Below, in pieces: positions 54,878 to 64,000 of a DNA stretch of 64,000 nucleotides. The translations under genes were made by a program, and so were the position numbers. This stretch comes from Sepiola atlantica (Eukaryota > Mollusca > Cephalopoda > Sepiida > Sepiolidae). Location of the stretch: assembly GCA_963556195.1 (NCBI GenBank), contig OY744533.1:48216749-48280748 (forward strand), given 5' to 3'. The notes under the pieces were generated by a model. The model saw only the letters and a list, made by a program, of their open reading frames with translations. It searched no databases and was not told where the DNA came from. Each line of letters opens with the position of its first letter. The stretch's first letter is position 1.

Positions 54878-55539
54878 AAGACTATATATACGTGTGTGTG
54901 TGTTAGTATACCGTTATCGGTTTCATTTAGAAAATGTATTCTTCGAAATAATTGAATTAGTTAGCTTCGTTAATATATTATATATGATTTGATCGTCTGA
55001 AAGCTGTTCCGCGATACTGTATTACCAAGTGTTAAGTGATGTCTATTGTGGAGTTTAATTTATTTTGGGCCTGGAGAGATACATTCCTAGTATAGTCGCA
55101 TCTTTCTCCCGTTGCTGTTATGTTCCCGCAACTAACGTGATCCTAAATGTGACCACTATTGTTAACAAAACAAAATGAAATACATGTCACTTCTACTTGA
55201 ATTTAGCCGCAAACGTGATACTTCTTCCAGAAAAGCGTCGAAAGAAATCGATGTAATCTTGCTGAAAGCCATCATCCGCGCTGATGTGTGCTGATATCCC
55301 ACGTCTTGCGGAGGCAAAAAAATATGCTACGATGTAATCTTCATTTCAAACTTTTTCGCGATTTATATGCCTCATCAAGGAGAGGGGTTTATGAACGCTT
55401 TTGTTTATTTAACCAAAGAAGCTTACATATGTTTTCCTCTGCCGAAAGAGGAATTGTCACGCCTTTGGGCTATGAAGAAATTTGTTCTTTTATGTAAGTC
55501 ATTTTTGTTACATTTTCACTTGTATTTTTAACTTCACCA
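54875..55539. other. No gene recognised
   Basis: An open frame at 55288-55497 ends at a TATGTAAGT that resembles a splice donor, but there is no recognised domain and no other exon evidence. Confidence 0.35.
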
Positions 55540-56090
55540 AGATAGATGTTATGTCTCCGACCGATTTTGTCACTATGTGTGTTTGTTTGTGTACAGCCTA
55601 GCATCAACATCGCTTGATAAATAGTTACCTAACTAGGTCAAAAATATCGTTAGAACTGATTTAATTTGGAGATATCTAGGTCAAATGTCAAAGGCCAAGG
55701 TCACGGAAAAGGTCAGTCTTTTAGCGATAACTTCGGTTCTGTTTATCGTAAAGACTCGCTACTTGACCCATATTGTAGCCAATGAAGTCCCGCATATTAG
55801 CTTTCCTTGATGTGGACCTTGAAAATTTCGGTCATAGTTAAAATTTTGATGGAATTTTAACTTCCAAATTTGATGTATGGATCTGATGCTCTTTGATAAT
55901 AGTAACTACGTTGCAAAATGTTAGCCTGATCAACTAAATAATTTTTAAGTTATCAACGTTTCAATGGTATAACCTCGCGAATACTTCATACAATATGGAG
56001 AATTAAGACTCAGATGAGATTTTGGTCCATACTTACGTTGTCAGGCGAAGTATGCAGTCTCACGACTGATTTATATTCTGTCATTTGTGG
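55540..56090 (-). repeat. AGGTCA-family repeat, copy 3 (most complete)
   Basis: Reverse-orientation homologue of 7770-8225 and 24895-26265. It includes AAATTTGATGTATGGATCTGA, TTGATAATAGTAACTA, GTAAAGACTCGCTACTTGACCC and AGCCTAGCATCAACATCGCTT. The plus strand carries nuclear-receptor half-sites AGGTCA at 55635, 55678, 55698 and 55710. Uninterrupted, so it shows what was inserted into copy 2. Confidence 0.75.
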
Positions 56091-56129
56091 GCCCTCGCAC
56101 TCGAAAATATGCGCAATATGCGTTGATTA

Positions 56130-56250
56130 ATTTTAGCCGACCTGATTTTATTTTTTGCATTACTTTTACTAAATCGATATAGAGGCTTAAATAGCATCTT
56201 AAAGTTCGACAAAGAAGAAGACGAAGAAGAAATTATTATGGCACGAGGAG
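56130..56250 (+). repeat. Direct repeat, left copy
   Basis: GATCGATATAGAGGCTTAAAT-type sequence and ..CTT.AAA.TTCGACAAAGAAG.AGACGAA, then GAAATTATTATGGCACGAGG. The second copy at 57570-57950 has the same ends but with about 260 bp of minisatellite inserted between them. Confidence 0.75.
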
Positions 56251-56660
56251 TGAAACGAAATCCCTACTGACAGCCGCACAAAACAACGGGATCCAAGACG
56301 AACTACATAAAACTCACGATCAACAAGACCAACGAAAACAGTACAAAAAGACGAAACAGTAAACAACATCATCAGTTCAATGCGTCAAACAATGAGTATA
56401 AAAACAGAAATGACTGGGTAAGTGGTTGCATTCTGAACATGCAGACAAATGGTACAAGAACAAACCAAAGAGAGTATTGGAAAATGAAAGGCACAAAATC
56501 CTATGGGGTATGGAAATACAAACTCAATCAAGCAATGGGGTCGGAAATGATTATTGTAAACAATGATAATATTGTCAAATAGCAGATGTTGCCGTCTCAG
56601 CAGTTCACAGAGTAAAGATCAATGAGGCAGAAGAATTAGATAGGTTTTGAAGCGTAAAAT
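56251..56660 (+). pseudogene. Dong/R4-like LINE fragment
   Basis: Broken frames carry YKNRNDWVSGCILN, REYWKMKGTKSYGVWKYKLNQA and, at 56580-56650, ADVAVSAVHRV-like (worn D.A.P.DHRVK.KEAE.LD). These are blocks upstream of the IP.V.GALG domain in this LINE superclade. The last domain and 3' end are absent here. Several stops. Confidence 0.55.
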
Positions 56661-57569
56661 GCCCCTATTCGAGGACGGGTACCCTATTGTTTGTCTTTAG
56701 AAACCATACTGTATTAAGATAATGGTGTTGCGTCCATCTTTTCGGAGTTATTGCAAGATGATTTATGGTTCATCTCTCTGGTTTTAATGTTTCTTTTAGT
56801 CCATCCTAAGTAAAATCTCTTTTGATTAGAAGTATCATCTGGGTACACTATCTTATGAGGGTTATTAATATTGTTGTTACTATATATATTTTACTGGTTT
56901 AGTATATGTCACGTATGGCGTTTAATAATTTTTTCTAGTTTTCTTGTACAACGAAGTTTGCCGGATAGCTAAAGGGAATTGTCTAACACAACAGTTTTCT
57001 CGCCTTCGGGCTATTAAAATTGCGTTTCTTTATGCGATAAACTAAATCATTTATGTTGCATTTCTATTTGTGTGTGTGGGGGGGGGTGTTTGTGTGTGTG
57101 CGTGCGTGCGTGCGTGTGTGTGTGTGTGTGTGTATGTGTGTGTGTGTGTGTTCTGTTAACGGTTTGTCCATTTGTTGGTCCTCGCACTCGGAATCATGTG
57201 CAACCAATATCGTTTTAAAAAAAACGCGTTCTCTATTATTTATCTACAAGATTCACGCTCTTTTGCCCCTTTTTAATTTATTTATTTTTACTTAAACCAT
57301 TACCACTTATCAAGGCCAAAGGGAGGCCCTAACTAAGAAACTCTGTTTGTAGAAGTTTCGCCTGACACTAATCACGCGGAGAAAGATGTGAATTTCTTTT
57401 TTTGTATTAGTAAAGCGAGTTCTTGCTGTGAATGTATTACACGGAGGAATCAGAGATTGAAGCTCAGTTCAGAATTTTCCATGAAAATAACGATGGAGTA
57501 GAAATAGTCATGCAACGTCTCGTTTTTCTCCTATTAGTTTTTACGAGTTTTTATTATTGTTTTTAGCCA
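56661..57569. other. Nothing recognised except a GT repeat
   Basis: No gene identified. GTCCTCGCACTCGGAATCATG at 57178 resembles GCCCTCGCACTCGAAAATATG at 56090 next to the AGGTCA repeat, so part may be related to it. Confidence 0.35.
57076..57151. repeat. (GT)n microsatellite with G-run
   Basis: GGGGGGGG then GT/GC alternation. It could form Z-DNA. Confidence 0.9.
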
Positions 57570-57950
57570 AACATCAGTCAACGTCTGCATTACTTATAGT
57601 TGATCGATATAGAGGCTTAAATTGCGTCTTCAAATTTGACAAAGAAGGAGACGAAAATAAAGAAGATAAATAAGTAGACGAATAAGTAGACGAATACGTG
57701 GAATAAGTAGACGAATAATTAGACAAAGAAGTCGGTGATTAAGTAGACGAATAATAAGAAGAAGAAGTGGAATAAGTAGACGAATAAGTAGAAGAATAAA
57801 TGGAATAAGTAGACGAATAATTAGACAAAGAAGTCGGTTAATAAGTAGACGAATAAGTAGAAGAATATGTAGACGAATAAGTAGACGAATAATTAGGCGA
57901 ATAAATATACGAAAGAGGCGTACAAGAAATTATTATGGCACGAGGAATGA
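57570..57950 (+). repeat. Direct repeat, right copy, with internal minisatellite
   Basis: Outer parts match 56130-56250. At 57650-57912 is an array of about 20 units of AAGTAGACGAAT (12-14 bp) with higher-order blocks, for example GGAATAAGTAGACGAATAAT TAGACAAAGAAGTCGGT at about 57700 and again at 57803. Confidence 0.85.
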
Positions 57951-58499
57951 CTAGTCGATCGATTTTCAAAATTAAACTTTCTGTCATTTTACAGATAATA
58001 AATAATACATTTTTTCAATCTAAACAAATAAAATACAACATAAACCGAACAACGATCATAGTCACTTTAACTACAGAAAATACCACGTCTTTTTGCCAGT
58101 GAGCAATCACTAATAATGACTCGCATGAAAACCCCTAGTGAATAAATAATAGCAATGAGAATAAGAAGAATACCCGTCCCAGGACGGGTAAAAATTAATT
58201 CTCCGAACAGAACAATTTGCACCACTTTTATGTCCCCTTTACGAAGATGAAAATTAAAATGTAATGATATTAAACCTTATGTTTAGAATTCTTATTCCAA
58301 TTGTGTATCAAAATTAATTACCTGATTTTTATTCTAGAAAATTTGTGCAATTTGAGGCTAAGAAGTCTTAAAATGAAATTGCAATTCAGAAAATCATGTT
58401 TAATCGGTTTCTAATATATATGGCTAAAATTTAATGCATATCTGAAATATTTCAATTTTCCAATGAAATGTTGTGCCTAAACTATGCACCCTAAAACCC
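57951..58499. other. Nothing recognised
   Basis: CCCGTCCCAGGACGGG near 58170 is a short perfect hairpin. No gene. Confidence 0.35.
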
Positions 58500-59191
58500 C
58501 TTTAAAATACCTTTAAAATATGGAGCATGAAGAAAGTCAATATAATACAAATAATCATAGGAGCACTAGGAACAGTCCAAAAAAATCTAGAGAAAAAACT
58601 GGGAGAAATTGGAATCCAAGGGATCACTTACACGATACAAAGGACAGCATTGATAAAAAAAACTGCTGCAATTTTAAAGAAAATCATCGAATGCGGAAAC
58701 CAACCCACATAAGTTTCGAATAGTATCCAATTACATGGAAGTTACAACAGGAAGAAAACAAAACAACAGGAAGAACACCACCGCATGAACCAAGGAACAG
58801 AATCTGCAAGAAACATTATAAGCTGCCTTACCCCCCCCCCCAAAAAAAAAATGGCACCGGCTTCGGCTGACAACACACCAAATAGAGGGTCAGGGAGGAT
58901 GGAAAGACCGAGGAGGGACAGCTCTACCCAGACCTACACTGGAAGAGTGCGGAGAGTGTTGGGACGTTGGGGAGGCTTATTGCCACCCAAATCCCAGGGA
59001 AGAGCAATGGTCGTTGCCAGCGAAAATTCAATGGTATGCGGCTGCTGCGATAATGTAAGGTGATTTGCGGTGGTGATCGAAAAGAGGTGGAAAGTACTGG
59101 AACTCTATGGAGGCTTGTTGTCATTCAGACTACAGGGAACACCACTGGTTGTTGTCGGTGAGCAATCACTGACGATAACTTGTGAGCAGAA
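58500..59191 (+). pseudogene. Dong/R4-like LINE C-terminus and 3' UTR
   Basis: From 58527 a frame reads VNIIQIIIGALGTVQKNLEK, LGEIGIQGI, then IQRTALIKKTAAILKKII, the conserved LINE C-terminal block (IP.VIGALG....LE..LG; LLQKTALLGTA.ILRK.L) with LLGTA worn. A 3' untranslated region homologous to 1903-2264 follows from about 58845, ending in (AAT)n at 59192. Everything 5' of the final domain is missing: a typical 5'-truncated copy. Confidence 0.75.
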
Positions 59192-59274
59192 ATAATAATA
59201 ATAATAATGATAATAATAATAATAATATTAATAACAATAACAATAACAATGACGATGACGACGACGACGACGAC

Positions 59275-59339
<65 letters not shown>

Positions 59340-59364
59340 CGACGACGATGACGACGACGATGAC

Positions 59365-59431
<67 letters not shown>

Positions 59432-59456
59432 GTCGTCGTCGTCGTCGTCGTCGTCA
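59192..59456. repeat. (AAT)n(AAC)n(GAC/GAT)n compound microsatellite
   Basis: AAT units at the LINE end pass through AAC into about 70 GAC/GAT units, then GTC units that are the inverse of GAC (59430-59455). Poly-Asp, poly-His, poly-Met and poly-Ile frames here are artefacts. Confidence 0.95.
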
Positions 59457-60285
59457 TCCCAAAGATCCCAAACATAATAATAAATAAATAATAACAAATA
59501 AATCCATTCAAGAAGCAACAATAAAATGAAAATAGAAAACCATTCCTTCTCATTAAATAAATGATTGAATATAAAAAAAGAAATCAAAAGAAGAAATATT
59601 CGTGGGAATGAAGAAACAAAAAAATGTGTTCGATTTGCTTTCGAATCAGAAAGATGATTGCCGGAAGCGAATCAGACGAGCAAAATTAATGGCGTCGAAA
59701 ACGACCGTCATATTTTCCTTCCAATCAGCGGCAAATCCTTACTCCTCCTACTTCTTCTACACCTCTTCCTAGTACTACTACTCCTACGCCTCCGACAATT
59801 ACTACATCGACTGGTATGATTACTCTATTTATCTTTCTTTTAAAAATGTTCTGTCTCTTTGCTCTCCCTAAATTCTTCTTTCGTCCGAGTGTTGCGTATT
59901 ACTTATGCTTCTGAAGTTTGGAATGTTTTATTTATTAGGCCTTTTTGGCATTCCTTATTTGAATGTATGTTCTCTGGATTATTCCAGGATTTGTCGCATC
60001 TACGTCTTTCTGGTTAAGGAGGAGTTGGTTATAACAGCCTGAATTATCTGTGATTGTCTTCGACTCCTCCAGAAACATGTGTAAAAGTTTTTTTGTTTTT
60101 TTTCGCAAGTATCATTAAATCATCGAAGTATATAACTTTAATAGTTTATTTATTAATAGCACTATTAGATATTTAACATTTAAACAATCAATATTGAGCT
60201 CATCTTGGCTTTTGGAAATTCATTCTGAGTGGAATCGATCTGTACTATATACATGTTCTCATATGTATATATACACAAACACACA

Positions 60286-60286
<1 letters not shown>
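59457..60286. other. Nothing recognised
   Basis: CT-rich patch (CTCCTACTTCTTCTAC...) at 59735-59800. No gene or element end. Confidence 0.35.

Positions 60287-60367
<81 letters not shown>
60287..60367. repeat. (TA)n microsatellite
   Basis: About 40 TA units. A TA at its right edge is also the mariner target dinucleotide. Confidence 0.95.
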
Positions 60368-60368
<1 letters not shown>

Positions 60369-60853
60369 GAGGAGTGTCTGAAAAGTATCCGACCTTGGGC
60401 CAGACAAAATATTCCAAATACGTGACGGGGTTAGGACCTTAATCTTAGCCCACCGATCCATCCACTGCCGGAAACACCTCTGAAAGTCTGGTGTTCATCT
60501 CCGCCATCGCGTTAGATTCAGTAGGTATTTGGAGAAGATGCAATGGGTGTGACACAAATTAAGGAGTGGTTCAACCGATTCAAAAGTGGCTGCACATCAG
60601 CGAAGAGTGATCAGCACTCGGAATGCAGCTGTTGTTGAGAGAATGCAAAAAAAGAGATAATGCGGAACGCGACGGTGGAGATGAACACCATTCCAAAAGA
60701 AGACTTCCAGAGGTGTTTCCGGCAGTTGATGGATCGGTGGGCTAAGTGTGTGTGAGCACAAGGTGCCTACTTTAAAGGGGATTAGAGTCCCAACCCCGTC
60801 ACGTATTTGAAATATTTTTCTGGCCTAAATTCGGATACCTTTAGTACAGGCCT

Positions 60854-60855
<2 letters not shown>
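60368..60855 (+). mobile_element. Mariner deletion derivative with long inverted arms
   Basis: Ends are inverted repeats (CGAGGAGTGTCTGAAAAGTA and CAAGGCCTGTACTAAAGGTA, 17 of 24 matching over 24 bp) at TA sites. The middle has an N-terminal mariner transposase piece (60540-60640: MGVTQIKEWFNRFKSG) and a C-terminal piece (60670-60755: FQRCFRQLMDRWAKCV then stop). The left arm (60368-60515) is an inverted copy of that C-terminal coding region and terminus, so the arms extend about 150 bp, not 30. The catalytic DDD domain is gone. Non-autonomous. Confidence 0.85.

Positions 60856-60926
<71 letters not shown>
60856..60926. repeat. (TA)n microsatellite
   Basis: About 35 TA units between the mariner end and the inverted Penelope-type pair. 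Confidence 0.95.
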
Positions 60927-60930
<4 letters not shown>

Positions 60931-61229
60931 AAGGAAAAAACAAAAAATGGATGTTTTTTATGTGTACATCAACGTTTCGTCTTTATTTATAAGACTTCAT
61001 CACTATGATAATATAGAGAAAAATGTCGTGCAAGTACAAACACATGTAGGGTTGACATATTGTGAAAAAGGAAAGAAAATAATGGCCACTACTGGCTGGA
61101 CGTCCGTACTTGGTGAGGTGTGAAAAATGAATGTTTCTCTATAGTATCATCCTGATGAAGTCTTATAAATAAAGACGAAACGTTGATGTACACATAAAAA
61201 ACATCCATTTTTTGGTTTTTCCTTTTTCA
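60927..61229. mobile_element. Inverted pair of Penelope-type ends
   Basis: Arms 60927-61020 and 61135-61229 are near-perfect reverse complements (AAATGGATGTTTTTTATGTG and TACATCAACGTTTCGTCTTT shared) around a 115-bp unique spacer. Each arm contains a hammerhead-like core near its inner side. (TA)n tracts flank both sides. No coding sequence. Confidence 0.75.
61148..61188 (+). ncRNA. Hammerhead-like motif in right arm
   Basis: CTGATGA (61152-61158), a bulged A, stem II GTCTT/AAGAC (61160-61164 and 61172-61176), GAAA (61177-61180), a self-complementary ACGT (61180-61183), then U61184 as the residue before the expected cut. Stem I is CATC (61148-61151) with GATG (61185-61188). The core is complete except for the extra A. 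The mirror copy in the left arm (minus strand, 60975-61003) has GTGATGA in place of CTGATGA. Confidence 0.5.
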
Positions 61230-61259
61230 TTTTCCCATCACGTCGGATTACCTTCATCC

Positions 61260-61285
61260 TTCTCTTCCCATATATACATATATAC

Positions 61286-61363
<78 letters not shown>
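61260..61363. repeat. (TA)n microsatellite with ATATAC start
   Basis: ATATAC units then about 38 TA units. Confidence 0.95.
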
Positions 61364-61371
<8 letters not shown>

Positions 61372-61506
61372 AGAACGCCATCACGCTCTCATGTACATTT
61401 CAACTTTACAGACGCTTTTTCAAGTTATAAACTACTTGCCGTTATAATTCAAAAATGAGCACAACAGTAAAGTAATAATTTGTAAAGACACTAAAACTAA
61501 TACCGC
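61364..61506. other. Nothing recognised
   Basis: Possible upstream part of the Penelope-type end at 61507. Confidence 0.3.
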
Positions 61507-61545
61507 CTGAAGATGATTTGACGATTCAAATCGAAAGTACTTGCA
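61507..61545 (+). ncRNA. Degenerate hammerhead-like motif
   Basis: CTGAAGA (61507-61513), stem GATTTG/CAAATC (61515-61520 and 61527-61532), GAAA (61533-61536) and a self-complementary GTAC. One core base differs from CTGATGA. Same layout as the other Penelope-type ends, so a worn relative. Confidence 0.4.
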
Positions 61546-62029
61546 AAAAAGGAAAAAGAATGGAACAAGAAACCCATGGATCATATTTACATCAATTTGA
61601 CCGAAACATTAGATGGACAATTCGGAAAATTGTAAAAATAAAAAAAGTCGCATCAAACAAAACCACTCCATGTTATTTAATAATGTTGCCTAAATATATA
61701 TATATATATTTGTTATTGTTTATTTATCTATGGACGTATACGTTTCGTTTTTTTTCAATCAAGACTCACCAGCATAGAAATATGACTATTCACTACCGGT
61801 CACACGATTCGAAACCCTGGATTACAAGTATTTACAACCCGAATCCAACGTCGTTAACCGATCGGCCAATTCTGAATAGCTTATAAACAATGATAATTTT
61901 AACACATTTAAAGCGGCGAGACATACAGGCATTCAACTTCTATAAGGGAAGGAATGATGCATATAAAGCAAGTGACGCCACGCTGTGTTAGTACTACCAT
62001 TTACTGTGTTCTCTATTTATAGAATATAC
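61546..62029. other. Nothing recognised
   Basis: A frame at 61518-61886 spans the motif and shows no domain. A short (TA)n lies at 61695-61710. Confidence 0.35.
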
Positions 62030-62130
62030 ATAGAATCTAAAAGTGTATTCTTATGTAAGATTAACCGGAGAAGATAATGGAAGTATTTCCGAATCCCTAA
62101 GTGCACCCTTAAGGGAACTATGAAGCAGAT
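62030..62130 (-). repeat. About 130-bp repeat family, single unit, copy 3
   Basis: AGTGTATTCTTATGTAA.ATT.AC.GG.GAAGA.AATGGA and CTAAGTGCACC match 43597-43680 closely. It is the reverse of 16030-16420. Confidence 0.7.
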
Positions 62131-62419
62131 TTCATCAGGGGGGTCGAGTTTTTCAGCCATAATTTGGAAAGAAAACACTGTAATGTATTCCTTCTGCTCG
62201 GCTTTTTTTTTCAAAATTATTTAACGGTTTTTAAGCTTCTTTTCATGTAAGGGATGGGGTTGGCAAGAAACTCGGAAAGGGTGGTTTTAGTAATGTTCTG
62301 AGAGCATACTTTATTTGATTTTGGTGGTTTCACTAGCGCTTAAAACAAGAGCACTATATATAAGATTACAGTTTTACATCTGGTAAGTGGTACATAGTAA
62401 TCCAAAAGTGGTCAACATC

Positions 62420-63010
62420 CTAGATAGAGCAGGTGTGTTTAAACGAAGCGTTGCCCAGGAGAAAGAACTTATCTATCTTTTATTAACTTGGTGTAGTCTG
62501 AGAGCCACAATAGTAACAACACAGTATTATATTTGGTAAGTTGTGTAAGTTAATCAAAGTGCTCAATACATAGATATAGAAGGTGTGTTTACTCGGCGTT
62601 GCTTTGGGGTCATCAATATCCTAGATTGTGCAATCCTCAATAGAGCAGGTGTTTTAAAACGCCGCGTGACCCGGGAGAAAAGTTTTGACTGTATGTTGTT
62701 ATAATATTGTATAACAGAAAAGTACTCTGCGTTGCTCGGGAGTTAGTGTTCAATATCCTAGATGTGTGCAAATATACAGTAGTACATTTGCAATGTGGTT
62801 TATGCTTGATGGATAAGGGCAAGAAAAGCAACTCAGCGTTGACCGGGAATACACTAAAATAAATATAGCTTTCATTACATTATTAAAAAGAAGGAGGAAG
62901 ACAAGAAACTCGGCGTTGCCTGGGAATAAATTAAAACAAATATAGATGTCATTATATTTTTGGGAAGTTGGTGGCGAAGAAACACGCTGTTGACAGGAAG
63001 CAATACGTCT
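62420..63010 (+). repeat. Degenerate array of a CGGCGTTGCCCGGGA motif
   Basis: Seven variants of CTCGGCGTTGCYYGGGA occur at about 62447, 62593, 62660, 62727, 62833, 62910 and 62985, spaced 65-145 bp, with recurring companions (CAATATCCTAGAT, AGAGCAGGTGT, AAATATAG.TTTCATTA). The motif equals the GC hairpin of the Helitron-like ends at 14842, 30913 and 42606. Confidence 0.65.
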
Positions 63011-63499
63011 GGAGCGATTTTCATAAAACGTTTTTTTTAAATGGTGCAACATTTTTTTCTATATTGACAGACTAAATAAATGAGATTAACAAAAAGTCCA
63101 ATTTCAAGATGGGATCCATTTTTAAGGGGATCTCACTTGCTTCTTTACTAGCCTCTGCAGCATTTATTTGTATCCTCCAGTTCAGTCGCATTCATGTTAT
63201 TTTTATAAATACTTGGTGTTTAATGATCTCCTTGTCATACATCTAAAATTATAGTTATTTAACTAAACATTTCCTTAAATATATATATTTTGTAAAATAG
63301 TAAGATGACTTGTGTCTACATATTTTTTCTTGATCCTTTCGAGATGCCAGGCTAGAACTGGCAGATGGATTTGCAATACTCGTTGTGTACCCTAGTACTT
63401 TAGACTCCTTTCAGAGCCATCTTCAAGGGAGGTAGGTATTGAGTAAAGAATATGTACTTTACATGCTCAGGGAAATGACTTGCATCATTATTATTTTCA
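63011..63499. other. Nothing recognised
   Basis: No gene, RNA or element end identified. Confidence 0.35.
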
Positions 63500-63706
63500 A
63501 TACATTAAAACAAGAGAAAGGAAGATGCTAGACGGGGGTAGAAAAGGGGGAGGTGAAAGGGATATTGTAAAATGGGGAAGGAGGAAAGAGAGAAACATAG
63601 AGAGACGAATTAAAGTAGGTAGAGAAATGGGTGTTTTAATAGAAAGATGTTACACACTTTTTAACCTCTTCTATTATGTTTTTTATGATCCGGGTAGCCT
63701 TGCTAG

Positions 63707-63716
<10 letters not shown>
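63500..63716 (+). mobile_element. Helitron-like 3' end
   Basis: Purine-rich body, then AGAAAGATGTTACACAC..., CTTCTATT.T..TTTTTTATGA and CCGGGTAGCCTTGCTAG|T, matching 42435-42606. Ends at CTAG (63713-63716) and continues into (TA)(CA)(TA) repeats. Body frames are low-complexity. Confidence 0.5.
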
Positions 63717-63787
<71 letters not shown>

Positions 63788-63825
63788 CAGGCATCATATA
63801 TATATATATATATATATATTCCAGG

Positions 63826-63916
<91 letters not shown>
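63717..63916. repeat. (CA)n(TA)n array with duplicated spacer
   Basis: CA then TA units interrupted twice by the identical TTCCAGGCATCA (63785 and 63819), so a 34-bp block containing it was duplicated inside the array. Confidence 0.95.
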
Positions 63917-63918
<2 letters not shown>

Positions 63919-63949
63919 AAGTAGAAAAAAAACTACAGTTCAAGATACT

Positions 63950-64000
63950 TGGACCGTGGTTCGAATCGTCCGACCGGCAGTACGGTTACGTCATCCATAC
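63950..64000 (+). other. tRNA-like B-box fragment at window edge
   Basis: GTGGTTCGAATCGTCCGACC contains a B-box-like core. The neighbouring CGACCGGCAGTACGGTT resembles the region after the B box in the SINE at 31780. The element continues past the window, so it cannot be confirmed. Confidence 0.3.

Noticed and set aside
55288..55497. Open frame followed by a splice-donor-like TATGTAAGT
   Set aside because: Only 69 codons, no domain, no acceptor or second exon. Single donor-like sites are common by chance.
59125..59587. Poly-Asp/His/Ile/Met frames
   Set aside because: Artefacts of the GAC/GAT/AAT compound microsatellite.

Overview
The window reads as repeat-dominated, AT-rich animal DNA from between genes or from a large intron. 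I found no convincing host protein-coding gene. More than 20 long (TA)n tracts, tRNA-derived SINEs ending in (TA)n, Penelope-like elements, mollusc-type LINE/Gypsy proteins and an AGGTCA-bearing dispersed repeat suggest a mollusc, most likely a cephalopod such as an octopus. This is inference from repeat style, since nothing in the window gives taxonomy directly.

Layout. 0-7 kb: a fold-back element, a decayed Gypsy RT fragment, a LINE 3' end with an (AAT)n tail, and a decayed minus-strand Gypsy element (LTR, gag-protease, LTR) that has lost RT/integrase and carries a 45-bp tandem array of primer-binding-site-like units. 7-20 kb: an AGGTCA-family repeat, palindromic repeat clusters, SINEs, LTR relics, an RTE-like LINE relic and low-complexity satellites. 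20-31 kb: a 52-bp minisatellite, a hAT deletion derivative with an exact 8-bp target duplication, a nested insertion into an AGGTCA repeat, a jockey/CR1-like LINE relic and the longest relic of a Dong/R4-like LINE (minus strand) between TAA-type repeats. 31-45 kb: (TA)n tracts alternating with long inverted repeats, an interstitial telomeric TTAGGG block inside an inverted repeat, Helitron-like ends, and a 5S rRNA-like sequence. 45-54 kb: another LINE relic, then the best-preserved element, a minus-strand Ty3/Gypsy retrotransposon with an intact 1109-codon pol. Its 5' LTR is cut after 40 bp and joined to a Penelope-like element (RT, GIY-YIG, hammerhead-like motif) on the plus strand. 54-64 kb: SINE, AGGTCA repeat, more Dong-like LINE pieces, a mariner derivative with long inverted arms, an inverted pair of Penelope-type ends with hammerhead-like cores, and a degenerate motif array.

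The elements that encode proteins are retrotransposons (Gypsy, Penelope, several LINEs) and DNA transposons (hAT, mariner), with Helitron-like ends as well. Only the Gypsy pol looks fully open. The most interesting thread is a set of sequences at Penelope-type ends resembling hammerhead ribozyme cores (CTGANGA, stem II, GAAA), several inside long inverted repeats and close to (TA)n tracts. All family names come from recognising motifs by eye, with no database search.
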